Shown in pieces: positions 40,707 through 49,944 of a DNA stretch of 64,000 nucleotides. Both the position numbers and the translations under genes were made by a program. Where the stretch lies: contig NZ_KQ948664.1 in assembly GCF_001514145.1 (NCBI RefSeq), positions 54,523 through 118,522 on the forward strand, written 5' to 3'. Positions within the stretch are counted from its first letter, which is position 1. The number at the start of each line of letters is the position of its first letter. The notes under the pieces were generated by a model that saw nothing but the letters and a program-made list of their open reading frames with translations, did not search any database and was not told where the DNA came from. This DNA is from Streptomyces canus (GTDB taxonomy: Bacteria > Actinomycetota > Actinomycetes > Streptomycetales > Streptomycetaceae).

Positions 40707-42218
40707 ATGCTGGACATCCCCTTACGAGTGCGTGTAGATGTGGAGACACTGCTAGCGGCGCAGAATGACATGGGGGTTTGCGATGCTTTTGAGCAATACG
40801 CACCGGTCGGAAAGCCGGACGCCATGAACGCCCCTCACCCTCCGAAAGTGGCTGGAATCGATTCAACGGTTCCCGCACCCGCACACACTGTCGCGCCCGC
40901 GCCAGCCGCCCCGGCCACCTCTTCGGTCTCCTCGCCGAACGCACCCGGCGCCCTGCTCCAGGACCGGCTCGCCGGCTGGGTCTCCGACCTCACGACCCTC
41001 CACGAACTCACCGAACGCCTCGTCCGCACGGATGCCCTGTCCGACGCTCTCCAGGAACTCCTGCGCGCCGGAGCCGCTCTCGTGGGAGCCCGGCGCGGAC
41101 TGGTCGTCCTCGAACCGGACGACGGCCTCGGCCCCGACACCACCATCGGCCTCGGACTCGCCCGCGCCGACCTCGGGCACATCGAGACCGTTCCGCGCAG
41201 CTCCATGTCGTACGGAAGGATCCTCGACGGGCTACCGGGCGGCGACGGCGAGATCGCCCAGCCCGACCTGCTCGCCGAGGACGGTCTCGACCCGCGCCAC
41301 CGCGAGGTGGCCGCCCGCCTCGGTTACGCGGCCAGCTACGCGCTTCCCCTGTCCACCGCCGGCGCCGGCCGCCTCGGTGCCGCCGTGTGGCTCTACGACG
41401 AGCCCGCCGAGCCGTCCGAGCGTCGGCGCCACCTCGTCGGTCTGTACACCCGCCACGCCACCGAGCACCTGTCCCGGCTCCTCGAGGTCGAGCGCACGCG
41501 CGCGTGCATGGCGACGATGGCGGAGGAACTGCTGCCGTCCCGGCTCCCCCGCGTCGCCGGTGTGCGGCTCGCCGCCCGGCACCGCACCGGTCCGCGCGGC
41601 GGCGGCGACTGGTACGACGCGCTGCCGCTGCCGGACGCGGCGCTGGGCCTCGCGGTCGGTTCGGTGACCGGCAGCGGCGCGAGCGCGATCGCCGCGATGG
41701 GACGCCTCAGAGCCTCCCTGCGGGCGTACGCCGTCATGGAGGGCGAGGACCCGGTCGCGGTCCTGTCCGACCTGGAGCTGCTGCTCAGGCTGACCGAGCC
41801 GGCCCGCTCCGCCACCGCCCTGTTCGCCTACTGCGAGCCCGCGCTGCGCAAGATCACGCTGGCCGGTGCCGGACACTGCCCGCCGCTGCTGATCGGCGAG
41901 CGGCGCACCGATTTCGTGGAGACCACCGTGTCCGCGCCGCTCGGCATGCTCGCCTGCTGGGAGGCGCCGAGCGTGGAGCTGAGCGCCGAGCCGGGAGAGA
42001 CGGTTCTGCTGTACACCGACGGGCTGCTGCACCGCACCGGCGACGCCACCGACCGGGCCTTCGCACGCCTGCACGCGGCTGCGGCCGGGGTGCCGAAGGC
42101 GCTGCGCGGCGACCCCGGCGCCGTCGCCGACCACGTGCTGCGGACCGTGCTGCCGGACGGGCAGGACGAAGCGGACTCCGAGGAGGACGTCGTACTACTC
42201 GCGGCTCACTTCGAGTAG
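40707..42218 (+). CDS. SpoIIE-type PP2C phosphatase with GAF domain
   Basis: A 503-aa regulator. An N-terminal variable segment (residues 1-95), a GAF-like sensor domain (about 100-265, LVRTDALSDALQELLRAGAA and YAASYALPLSTAGAGRLGAA), then the PP2C domain with GGGDWYDALPL (metal Asp) near 290 and TVLLYTDGLLHRTGD near 435. Such phosphatases dephosphorylate anti-anti-sigma proteins, opposing RsbW-like kinases such as those at 36947 and 48310. The start is the ATG at 40707 after CAGGAC. Confidence 0.88.
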   Translation: MLDIPLRVRVDVETLLAAQNDMGVCDAFEQYAPVGKPDAMNAPHPPKVAGIDSTVPAPAHTVAPAPAAPATSSVSSPNAPGALLQDRLAGWVSDLTTLHELTERLVRTDALSDALQELLRAGAALVGARRGLVVLEPDDGLGPDTTIGLGLARADLGHIETVPRSSMSYGRILDGLPGGDGEIAQPDLLAEDGLDPRHREVAARLGYAASYALPLSTAGAGRLGAAVWLYDEPAEPSERRRHLVGLYTRHATEHLSRLLEVERTRACMATMAEELLPSRLPRVAGVRLAARHRTGPRGGGDWYDALPLPDAALGLAVGSVTGSGASAIAAMGRLRASLRAYAVMEGEDPVAVLSDLELLLRLTEPARSATALFAYCEPALRKITLAGAGHCPPLLIGERRTDFVETTVSAPLGMLACWEAPSVELSAEPGETVLLYTDGLLHRTGDATDRAFARLHAAAAGVPKALRGDPGAVADHVLRTVLPDGQDEADSEEDVVLLAAHFE

Positions 42219-42300
42219 CAGGTGGTAACGGGTCTTCCCGCCCTGGGCCCCCTTCCGTACGACCGTACGATGGAGGGGGTCCAGTGCCGTAACTAGGAGG

Positions 42301-43767
42301 ATGACCGTGGCCGACGAGCTCACCCCGGAGACCCCGGAAGAGTCGGAAGAGCCGATCAAGAAGCGCAAGAACGGCCTGTACCCGGGCGTCTCCGACGAGC
42401 TGGCCGAGAGCATGAAGTCCGGCTGGGCCGACACCGAGCTGCACGACCTGGAGCCGATCGCGCAGGCGGCCGAGACCGCGGCCCGCCGTGCGGCGCTCTC
42501 CGCGCGGTTCCCGGGCGAGCGGCTGGTGATCCCGTCCGGCAACCTGAAGACGCGCTCGAACGACACGGAGTATCCGTTCCGGGCGTCCGTCGAGTACGCC
42601 TACCTCACCGGCAACCAGACCGAGGACGGCGTGCTCGTCCTGGAGCCGGCCGCCGCCGGCGGCCACACCGCCACGCTCTACCTCCTGCCGCGCTCCGACC
42701 GCGAGAACGGTGAGTTCTGGCTCTCCGGGCAGGGCGAGCTGTGGGTCGGGCGGCGCCACTCCCTCACCGAGTCCGAGAAGCTGTACGGCATCCCCGTCTC
42801 CGACGTCCGCGAGCTCGCGGACGCGCTGCGCGAGGCGACCGGACCGGTGCGGGTCGTCCGCGGGTACGACGCCGGCATCGAGGCCGCGCTGACCGACAAG
42901 GTCACCGCCGAGCGGGACGAGGAGCTGCGGGTCTTCCTGTCCGAGGCGCGGCTCGTCAAGGACGCGTTCGAGATCGGCGAGCTGCAGAAGGCGGTCGACT
43001 CGACGGTCCGCGGCTTCGAGGACGTGGTGAAGGTCCTCGACAAGGCCGAGGCCACCTCCGAGCGGTACATCGAGGGCACGTTCTTCCTCCGCGCGCGGGT
43101 CGAGGGCAACGACGTCGGCTACGGCACGATCGCCGCGGCCGGGCCGCACGCGTGCACGCTGCACTGGGTGCGCAACGACGGGGCCGTGCGGTCGGGTGAG
43201 CTGCTGCTGCTCGACGCCGGTGTCGAGACGCACACGTACTACACCGCCGACGTGACGCGGACCCTGCCGATCAACGGCCGCTTCAGCGAGATCCAGAAGA
43301 AGATCTACGACGCCGTGTACGACGCCCAGGAGGCCGGGATCGCGGCCGTGCAGCCGGGCTCCAAGTACCGGGACTTCCATGACGCGTCCCAGCGGGTGCT
43401 GGCCGCGCGGCTCGTGGAGTGGGGGCTGGTCGAGGGGCCTGTGGAGCGGGTGCTGGAGCTGGGGCTCCAGCGGCGGTGGACGCTGCACGGCACCGGGCAC
43501 ATGCTGGGCATGGACGTCCACGACTGCGCCGCCGCGCGGGTGGAGTCGTACGTCGACGGGGTTCTCGAGGCGGGCATGGTACTGACCGTCGAGCCCGGCC
43601 TCTACTTCCAGGCCGATGATCTGACCGTGCCCGAGGAGTACCGGGGTATCGGCGTGCGGATCGAGGACGACATCCTGGTGACCGAGGACGGGAACCGGAA
43701 TCTGTCGTCGGGACTGCCTCGGCAGTCCGACGAGGTCGAGGCGTGGATGGCCCGGCTCAAGGGTTGA
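42301..43767 (+). CDS. Xaa-Pro aminopeptidase (aminopeptidase P, M24B)
   Basis: A 488-aa cytosolic metallopeptidase that removes N-terminal residues preceding proline. The pita-bread fold has the five metal ligands: Asp about 305 (LLLLDAGVETH), Asp about 316 (TADVTRT), His about 400 (TGHMLGMDVHD), Glu about 431 (VEPGLYF) and Glu about 455 (VRIEDDIL). The N-terminal creatinase-like domain (about 60-190) is complete. Preceded by GGAGG and a GTACG-rich inverted repeat at about 42257-42267. Another M24 family member starts at the right edge of the window. Confidence 0.95.
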   Translation: MTVADELTPETPEESEEPIKKRKNGLYPGVSDELAESMKSGWADTELHDLEPIAQAAETAARRAALSARFPGERLVIPSGNLKTRSNDTEYPFRASVEYAYLTGNQTEDGVLVLEPAAAGGHTATLYLLPRSDRENGEFWLSGQGELWVGRRHSLTESEKLYGIPVSDVRELADALREATGPVRVVRGYDAGIEAALTDKVTAERDEELRVFLSEARLVKDAFEIGELQKAVDSTVRGFEDVVKVLDKAEATSERYIEGTFFLRARVEGNDVGYGTIAAAGPHACTLHWVRNDGAVRSGELLLLDAGVETHTYYTADVTRTLPINGRFSEIQKKIYDAVYDAQEAGIAAVQPGSKYRDFHDASQRVLAARLVEWGLVEGPVERVLELGLQRRWTLHGTGHMLGMDVHDCAAARVESYVDGVLEAGMVLTVEPGLYFQADDLTVPEEYRGIGVRIEDDILVTEDGNRNLSSGLPRQSDEVEAWMARLKG

Positions 43768-43816
43768 GTCCCGGCTGCGGGTGGATCGTGGCCGGTCGCG
43801 CCTCCGGGTGGGTTCC

Positions 43817-45166
43817 GTGGACCTCCATCTAGAAGCCGGCTCTGTCGAAGGGCGTCGCGTCGGGCTCGAACGGGCCCTGCGCGACGCCGTTCGGGACGGC
43901 AGGCTCGCCCCTGGGGCCCGGTTGCCCGCCACTCGGCGGCTCGCCGAGGAGCTGGGGGTGTCCCGGGGGACCGTGAAGGCGGCCTACGACCAGTTGATCG
44001 CCGAGGGCTATCTGACCGCTCGGCAGGGATCAGGGACGGTCGTCGCTCCGCTGCCCGCCGCCGAGGCCGAACCGCCCGAAAGCGGTCCACGCGCGCGTGC
44101 GCCGCTTTTCGATCTGCGGCCCGGGAGTCCGGACGTCGGCTCCTTTCCCGCCGCCGCCTGGCTCAAGGCCGTACGGCGGGCCGTCGCCACCGCCCCCGTC
44201 TCCGCGTACGACTACGGCGATCCCCTGGGGCACATCGAACTGCGGACCGCCCTGGCGGAGTATCTGGGGCGGGCCCGCGGGGTCGTCGCCCCTCCCGAAC
44301 GGATCGTCGTCACCTCCGGGGCCGTGCAGGGACTCGCGCTGCTCACCCGGGTTCTGGAGGGCGGGGTCGTCGCCATGGAGGACCCCGGGCTGCCCTTCCA
44401 CCGGGACGTCGTACGGCACGGCGGGGGACGGGTGGTGCCGGTGCGGGTCGATGAACTGGGGGCCTGCCCGGAGGACTTGGGGTCCGCCGACGCCGTCGTC
44501 GTCACTCCCGCCCATCAGTACCCGACCGGCGTGACGCTGCACCCCTCGCGGCGGCGGGCGCTCACCGACTGGGCACGCGCGCGTGGGGCGTTGGTCGTCG
44601 AGGACGACTACGACGGGGAGTTCCGGTACGACCGGCAGCCCGTCGGAGCTCTGCAGGGGATGGCGCCGGGGCAGGTCGTCTACCTGGGAACGGCGTCCAA
44701 GACGCTCGGTCCCGCGCTCCGGCTCGGGTGGATGGTGCTGCCGCCACACCTCGTCGGGCCCGTCGCCGACGCCAAGCTGCACAGCGACCACAGCACCGAG
44801 ACCATCGGACAGTTGGCGCTCGCCGAGCTGATCGGGAGTCATGCCTACGACCGTCACGTGCGCGCGTGCCGGATCGGATACCGGCGGCGCAGGGACCGGC
44901 TGGTGGAGCGGCTGGGGGCGCGGTGGCCGGTCCAGGGGATCGCGGCCGGGCTGCACGCGCTGGTCGAGGTCGGGGACGAGGCCGCGGTGCTGGCGCAAGC
45001 TGCGGCCGAGGGGCTCGCGGTGGGGTCTCTGCGGGAGCACTGGCACGCGGCGGGGTCGCGCGAAGGGCTCGTCGTGGGGTACGGGACGCCCCGGGAGCGT
45101 GCCTATCCGCAGGCGTTGGAGACGCTCGTCCGGGTTCTGGAATTGGGCCACTCCCAAGGGCACTGA
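43817..45166 (+). CDS. MocR-type PLP-dependent transcriptional regulator
   Basis: A 449-aa fusion. The N-terminal GntR-type winged helix (about 8-75: GLERALRDAVRDGRLAPGAR, LGVSRGTVKAAYDQL) is joined to an aspartate-aminotransferase-like domain. PLP-binding residues are seen in VVTPAHQYPTG, EDDYDGEFRY and YLGTASKTLGPALR, where the Lys holds PLP. MocR proteins sense vitamers or amino compounds. Start: GTG at 43817, where family homology begins; GTG at 43781 or 43808 would only add an unlikely basic leader. The MFS gene follows 43 bp later and is the probable regulated partner. Confidence 0.9.
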   Translation: MDLHLEAGSVEGRRVGLERALRDAVRDGRLAPGARLPATRRLAEELGVSRGTVKAAYDQLIAEGYLTARQGSGTVVAPLPAAEAEPPESGPRARAPLFDLRPGSPDVGSFPAAAWLKAVRRAVATAPVSAYDYGDPLGHIELRTALAEYLGRARGVVAPPERIVVTSGAVQGLALLTRVLEGGVVAMEDPGLPFHRDVVRHGGGRVVPVRVDELGACPEDLGSADAVVVTPAHQYPTGVTLHPSRRRALTDWARARGALVVEDDYDGEFRYDRQPVGALQGMAPGQVVYLGTASKTLGPALRLGWMVLPPHLVGPVADAKLHSDHSTETIGQLALAELIGSHAYDRHVRACRIGYRRRRDRLVERLGARWPVQGIAAGLHALVEVGDEAAVLAQAAAEGLAVGSLREHWHAAGSREGLVVGYGTPRERAYPQALETLVRVLELGHSQGH

Positions 45167-45209
45167 TTGGGTCTGCCGATCGGTCCACCACGCTTCTAGT
45201 GTCGTTTCC

Positions 45210-46442
45210 ATGACGAACTCACTCGTGCCGCCCGCGGGGCCGCAACGCGTCCTGGCGCTCGCCCAGTTGAGCAACTCCGTCGGGGACGGCGCCTACTACG
45301 TGACGGCGGCGCTCTACTTCACGCACGTCGTCGGGCTCGACCCCGCGCGCGTGGGGCTCGGGCTGACCGTCGGGTGGGCGGTCGGGTCGGTGGTGGGGGT
45401 ACCGCTCGGGCGGCTCGCGGACCGGCGTGGAGCGCGCGGCACGGCGGTGCTGCTGGCGCTGGCCACGGGGCTGGCGGTGGCTTCCTTCCTGGTGGTGCGG
45501 GACTTCGCGCCGTTCGTCCTGGCGGCCTGCGCCTACGCCTCCGCGCAGTCCGGGCTCGCCGCGGCCCGGCAGGCACTGCTCGCGGGGCTGGTGTCCGCCG
45601 GGGAACGGACCGGGTTGCTGGCCCACCTCCAGGCGACGCTCAACGCCGGGCTCGCGGTCGGTGCGGGGCTCGGCGGGCTGGCGTTGCACGCCGGGACGCG
45701 GGCTGCGTACCTCGGGGTGTTCGCGGTGGACGCGGTGAGCTTCGTGGTGTGTGCGGGGCTGTTGCTGCGGCTGCCGTCGGTGGCGCCTCGCGTGCCGGTG
45801 GAGAAACTTCACGGCTCGGGGGTGCTGCGCGACCGGCCGTACGCCGTGATCACCCTGCTGAACACCGTCCTGCTGCTGCGGATGCCCTTGCTGAGCCTGG
45901 GGATTCCGCTGTGGATCGCCGAGCGGACCGCGGCTCCGACCTGGCTGGTCTCCGCGCTGTTCGTGCTCAACACCGGGGCCGTGATGGTGTTCCAGGTGCG
46001 GATGGCCCGCGGGGTGACCGGGCTCGCGTCGGCCACGCGCGCGGTGCGGCGGTCGGGGTGGGTCATGCTGGCGGCCTGCGCGGTGTTCGCGCTGTCGGCG
46101 GGGGCTTCGCCGTGGGTGGCCGGGGGCGCCCTGGTCGTCGGGGCCGTGCTGCAGGTGGTCGCCGAGATGGGGCAGTCGGCGGGGTCCTGGCAGCTCTCCT
46201 TCGACCTGGCTCCGGCCGAGCGGGTCGGCGAGTACCAGGGGTTCTTCGGGACCGGGGTGACGGTGGCCCGGACCCTCGGTCCACTGGTGCTGACCACCCT
46301 GCTCGTGGAGTGGGGCACACCGGGGTGGCTGCTGCTCGGCGGGGCGACGCTGGTGGCGTCGTACGCGATGGGACCGGCGACCAGGAGGGCCGCGGGCCGT
46401 GCTTCGGAGCCGGCCGCGGGGCGGGCTGTGCTCGTCGCCTAG
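45210..46442 (+). CDS. MFS transporter
   Basis: A 410-aa major facilitator with 11-12 transmembrane helices and the loop 2-3 motif GRLADRRGARG. It belongs by appearance to the drug-efflux type (DHA1-like), with a second half starting ITLLNTVLLLRMPLLSLGIP. Little space separates it from the MocR gene; the 43-bp gap contains CCGATCGG and TTCTAGTGT, where a -10 box and a MocR site could sit. The ATG has no Shine-Dalgarno sequence, so it may be leaderless. Substrate unknown. Confidence 0.88.
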   Translation: MTNSLVPPAGPQRVLALAQLSNSVGDGAYYVTAALYFTHVVGLDPARVGLGLTVGWAVGSVVGVPLGRLADRRGARGTAVLLALATGLAVASFLVVRDFAPFVLAACAYASAQSGLAAARQALLAGLVSAGERTGLLAHLQATLNAGLAVGAGLGGLALHAGTRAAYLGVFAVDAVSFVVCAGLLLRLPSVAPRVPVEKLHGSGVLRDRPYAVITLLNTVLLLRMPLLSLGIPLWIAERTAAPTWLVSALFVLNTGAVMVFQVRMARGVTGLASATRAVRRSGWVMLAACAVFALSAGASPWVAGGALVVGAVLQVVAEMGQSAGSWQLSFDLAPAERVGEYQGFFGTGVTVARTLGPLVLTTLLVEWGTPGWLLLGGATLVASYAMGPATRRAAGRASEPAAGRAVLVA

Positions 46443-46448
46443 CCGATG

Positions 46449-47282
46449 TCAGGCCGCCCGTGGACAGGCCCGCACCGGGAGTGTGTCCACGAACAGGGCC
46501 CCCGCGAGCAGCCCCGCGCTGCCTCGGGGGCTCCACGCGCGCGCGTGGAGGTCGGTGTCGAGGGCGAGCAGGGCCTCGCGACCCGCGTGGGTCGTCGTAC
46601 CGCCCGCCTCGAGGACCCCGCGGGCGCCCGCCTGGACGTGGCGCAGGCCCGACGGGCCTGCCGTGTAGAGGAGTTCGGTGTCCTGGAGGGTGGACATCAC
46701 CGTCAGCAGGGCGTCCAGGCGGGCCTCGGCCTCGTCGGCGCCCGCCCTGCGGGACGCGGCCAGCGCGTCCAACGCCCGCCGTACGTGCGGGAATCCGGCC
46801 CGCGCCTCGCCCCGGGCGCCCGCCGCGCCGTACTTCGCGGACACCGAGGAGCCCCGGGAGGGCCGGCGCGGGGCCCGTCTGTCGCTGTGCGCGGCGATCT
46901 TCTTGGCGGCCGTGGCCACGTCCTTGGACCGCGCCCCCGGGTCGAGGGCGGCCGCGGCGACCAGCAGACCGAGGGTCCACAGGGCACCGCGGTGGCCGCC
47001 GCCGGCGAGGCCCACCGAGTGCTCGGTGCACCGGCCGATCGCGCCCAGCTCCGCACGCAGTTGGGGACTGGGCTCGCCGGTGCGACGGGCGGCGGCGGCC
47101 ATCGCCGCGAGGCCGGGCGCGAGCGCCTTGGCCGACCAGCGCAGGGAACAGTGGTCCGGGCTCGTGGCGCGGGCTCCGAGGTCACGCGGATCGGGCAGGC
47201 CCGGCTTGGGAGCCAGGGCCAGCTGACCGGTCAGCGCGTCCACGGCGGCCAGTGCCAGCGCCTCGTCCTGGCGGCTGCTCAT
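46449..47282 (-). CDS. CitG/MdcB-like triphosphoribosyl-dephospho-CoA synthase homologue
   Basis: A 277-aa helical protein with the CitG signatures LAPKPGLPDPRDLGAR, HRGALWTLGLLVAAAA and STLQDTELLYTAGPSGLRHV. CitG makes the prosthetic-group precursor of citrate lyase or malonate decarboxylase from dephospho-CoA and ATP. No citrate lyase or malonate decarboxylase subunits are nearby, so the acceptor pathway is unknown; many Streptomyces have such orphan homologues. The usual GLVD(P)-type motif is here PGLPDPRD. Starts at 47282, ten bases after the dioxygenase stop, so it is in an operon with it. Confidence 0.82.
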   Translation of the reverse strand: MSSRQDEALALAAVDALTGQLALAPKPGLPDPRDLGARATSPDHCSLRWSAKALAPGLAAMAAAARRTGEPSPQLRAELGAIGRCTEHSVGLAGGGHRGALWTLGLLVAAAALDPGARSKDVATAAKKIAAHSDRRAPRRPSRGSSVSAKYGAAGARGEARAGFPHVRRALDALAASRRAGADEAEARLDALLTVMSTLQDTELLYTAGPSGLRHVQAGARGVLEAGGTTTHAGREALLALDTDLHARAWSPRGSAGLLAGALFVDTLPVRACPRAA

Positions 47283-47291
47283 GGCCGTACC

Positions 47292-48221
47292 TTATGAGGA
47301 CGCGGAGGCCGAGGGACTGGCACTTTCGGACGGAGCGCCGCTCGGCGGTTCGCCCGACGGGGCCCCGCTCGGAGGCGTGCCGCCACCGCCGCTGCCCGCG
47401 CCCGTGTTCTCGGCGTCCGGGTCGATGGCGAGGGACAGGGAGCCCTTGTAGCCCTGGGACGGGTCGGCCTTGTGCACGGCCTTGAGGGTGAGCAGTCCGC
47501 TCGCGGCGCCGCCGCCGTCGTAGACCATGTCGTCGTCGAGGGTCGTGTAGCTGCCGGAGTGCCGGGAGTAGGGCTCCAGAGCGAAGATCTCCTCGGCGAT
47601 CGTGTCGTCGAAGAACAGCTGGCCGGTGTAATTGACCTTGCCGCCCTCGTAGGTGCCGTCCTCCTTCTCGCCGCCGGTGTGCACCTTGACGTGGATGTGG
47701 CAGGTGCGCGGGGTGTACCAGCCCGGGAAGATCGTCTCGAACTTCACGACCCCGTTGGCGTTCGCGATCTGGTAGCCGCGCAGGTAGGTGTTGTCGTTCG
47801 CGGTCGAGCCGTCCTCGCTCTCCGCGGGCGCGGAGCCGCCGGGGTTGGCGGTGGTGTAGCCGGAGTAGTAGCCCCAGGCGTCGCAGTGCCAGATCTCCAC
47901 GGCCGCGCCCTTGACCGGGGTGCAGCCGTCGGTGGCGTCCACGACGGTCAGCCGCAGCGTCAGCGGGACACCGCTCTTGCCCTCGGTGATGTCCTTTCTG
48001 ACCAGGGCACCGTCGAGGTAGTACGGACCTTCGGTGACGCTCGACATGAGCGTCATGCACGCGCCGGTGCTCGTCGCCGAGGCGGTGGCCGTCGCCTCGG
48101 TGGTGTCGGCGAAAGCCGACTGGTACCCGGTGACGGCGAGCCCGCCCGCCGCGACCGTTCCGCCGGTCACCGCCAGGGCGCGGCGCCGGGTGATGCTGGA
48201 GTTCCTGTGGTTTCCCGTCAT
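47292..48221 (-). CDS. Tat-exported intradiol ring-cleavage dioxygenase-like protein
   Basis: A 309-aa protein. The Tat signal is SITRRRALAVTGGTVAAGG; the catalytic beta-barrel has the iron ligands Tyr (TEGPYYLDG), Tyr (FPGWYTPR) and two His (TCHIHVKV). The C-terminal 40 residues are Gly/Pro/Ser-rich. Intracellular intradiol enzymes cleave catechols; this exported type acts outside the membrane on unknown aromatics or on lignin-like substrates. A CitG-like gene follows in the same operon. No aromatic catabolic genes are nearby. Confidence 0.9.
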   Translation of the reverse strand: MTGNHRNSSITRRRALAVTGGTVAAGGLAVTGYQSAFADTTEATATASATSTGACMTLMSSVTEGPYYLDGALVRKDITEGKSGVPLTLRLTVVDATDGCTPVKGAAVEIWHCDAWGYYSGYTTANPGGSAPAESEDGSTANDNTYLRGYQIANANGVVKFETIFPGWYTPRTCHIHVKVHTGGEKEDGTYEGGKVNYTGQLFFDDTIAEEIFALEPYSRHSGSYTTLDDDMVYDGGGAASGLLTLKAVHKADPSQGYKGSLSLAIDPDAENTGAGSGGGGTPPSGAPSGEPPSGAPSESASPSASASS

Positions 48222-48309
48222 GGCCAGGACCGTAGGAATCCTGGCCGTCAGGACCTTGAGAGGACGCTGTGCGCAACCTGAGGATGCTGAAAAAGCTGAA
48301 GCCTCCGGT

Positions 48310-48750
48310 TCACACCGCCATCAGCGGCGCGTCCTCCCTCCACTTGAGGATCTTGTCGAAGCTCACCACGGCGCCACGACCCGGTTTGTTGCCGATCTGG
48401 ACGTGGTCGGCGAGTTCGCGGATGAGACAGAGACCGCGGCCGTTCTCCGCCTCCATGGGGGTGGGGCGGGGCCGCACGGGCGGGAAACCCGGGCCGGAGT
48501 CGGTGACTTCGATACGGCACTTCTCACCGTCGAGGTAGGCGGTGACCCGGTACGCCGCCGAGGAGTCCGGCAGCCCGCTCTCCCCGCCGTGCTCCACGGC
48601 GTTGGCGCAGGCCTCGCTGAGGGCGAGGGAGAGATCGTAGGAGACGTCCGGGTCGACGCCCGCGGTCTCCATGGTGCCGAGCAGCAGGCGCCGGGCGAGC
48701 GGAACGCTCGCAGCCTCGCGCCGCAGATGGAGTGACCACCAGATGCTCAT
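48310..48750 (-). CDS. RsbW-like ATP-binding protein
   Basis: A 146-aa HATPase_c protein: LALSEACANAVEHGG (N box), IEVTDSGPGFPPVR (G1), and ENGRGLCLIRELADHVQ (G2), with the KPGRGAVVSFDKIL end. Starts MSIWWSLHLRREAASVP as many Streptomyces anti-sigma-type kinases do. Its cognate sigma or anti-anti-sigma factor is not adjacent. Confidence 0.88.
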   Translation of the reverse strand: MSIWWSLHLRREAASVPLARRLLLGTMETAGVDPDVSYDLSLALSEACANAVEHGGESGLPDSSAAYRVTAYLDGEKCRIEVTDSGPGFPPVRPRPTPMEAENGRGLCLIRELADHVQIGNKPGRGAVVSFDKILKWREDAPLMAV

Positions 48751-48980
48751 GCTCCAGCCTCCTGGCCGCGGCTCGACATACCGTTACGTATTGCCGCGCG
48801 TGCCCCGGTGTAAGCACAACGTTGACGTGATGCCGCCCATACGGGGGATGCGCCGGGAGCAATGACCGGTGTATGTGGGGCAGCCCGGGTCAGAAGTGAC
48901 CTTCCGGTCGTACCCCCCGTACGTCATCTTGTGGACCTGCCGTATGGCGCTCATCAGCCCAGTGCGATGATGAGCCCGCC

Positions 48981-49808
48981 ATGACTGCCCCCCACGCGCG
49001 CTCCGGAGGGGATCTCCGGGTTCTGCGGGCCGCGGTGTTCGCCGCGGTCTGCGTCGTGCTGGCCGCGGCCGGTCACTCGATCGCCTCCTGTGCCACGGTG
49101 CCGTGGTGGACACTCGCTGCGGGGTTCGTCGGGGCCGTTCTGGTCGTGGCACCTCTTGCCGGGCGCGAGCGCTCACTGGCGGGGATCGCGACGCTGCTGG
49201 CGGTCGGACAGACCGTGCTGCATGTGCTGTTCGGGCTCGGGCAGCACGGCACGACGGCGATGTCGTCCATGTCGTCCATGTCGTCCATGTCGTCCGCTCA
49301 GTCGGCGTCCGACGCCACGCTGGTGCAGCAGGCCGCACGGCTGCTGTGCGGGACCACCGCCGCGGCGATCAGCCCTGCGCAGGCACAGAAGATCCTCACC
49401 GACGCGCGGCTCCGGCCCGGGACGGGCACCACCGCGGTGCACCATTCCGCGGACGCCATGGCCGGCTCCTCCGTCTGGCCGTCCCTGCCGATGGTCCTCG
49501 GGCACGTCCTCGCGGCCGTCGCCGCCGGGTGGCTGCTGCGGCACGGGGACCTGGCGCTGCTGCGGCTCGCCGAACTGTCCACGTGCTCGGCGCATTCGGT
49601 CGCGGAAGGGGCGCTCGTACGGTCCCTGCGGGGGGCCCTCGCGCTGGTGCGCGCCCTGCGTGCGGGACTGCCGGGAGCGCCCGAGGCCGGACCACGCGCC
49701 CCACTGGCGGCGTCGCTCGCGCCGCCCCGGCCGCGTACCGCGGCACTCCAGCACACGGTGATCAGGCGCGGCCCCCCGGCCGCCGCCGGACTCGTTCTCG
49801 CCGCCTGA
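48981..49808 (+). CDS. membrane protein heading the copper locus
   Basis: A 275-aa protein with four membrane segments (about 14-32, 40-58, 62-84, 170-190). An external loop after the third segment contains MSSMSSMSSMSS, coded by four 9-bp units ATGTCGTCC at 49260-49295, and several His (QHGTT, VHHSAD). Met- and His-rich loops suit copper binding, and the gene directly precedes the YcnI/Sco/PCuAC/CopCD/DyP genes, but the protein itself has no named domain that I recognise. The stop is followed by a gap of about 135 bp with its own promoter potential. Confidence 0.7.
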   Translation: MTAPHARSGGDLRVLRAAVFAAVCVVLAAAGHSIASCATVPWWTLAAGFVGAVLVVAPLAGRERSLAGIATLLAVGQTVLHVLFGLGQHGTTAMSSMSSMSSMSSAQSASDATLVQQAARLLCGTTAAAISPAQAQKILTDARLRPGTGTTAVHHSADAMAGSSVWPSLPMVLGHVLAAVAAGWLLRHGDLALLRLAELSTCSAHSVAEGALVRSLRGALALVRALRAGLPGAPEAGPRAPLAASLAPPRPRTAALQHTVIRRGPPAAAGLVLAA

Positions 49809-49944
49809 CGCGACGCGATCACCACGCCACTTCCTGAAGGACATTCCCGAGGGACGTGTGGGAGGGGCCGCCGTCGTGCGGCACGCGCGTGTGCTCACGC
49901 GTATCCCTCTTCACGGAACCCCCTTTCGAAGCGGAGTGCTCTTC

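Noticed and set aside
47292..48221. Aromatic-degradation cluster around the intradiol dioxygenase
   Set aside because: No further catabolic enzymes are nearby and the enzyme is Tat-exported, unlike catechol pathway members.
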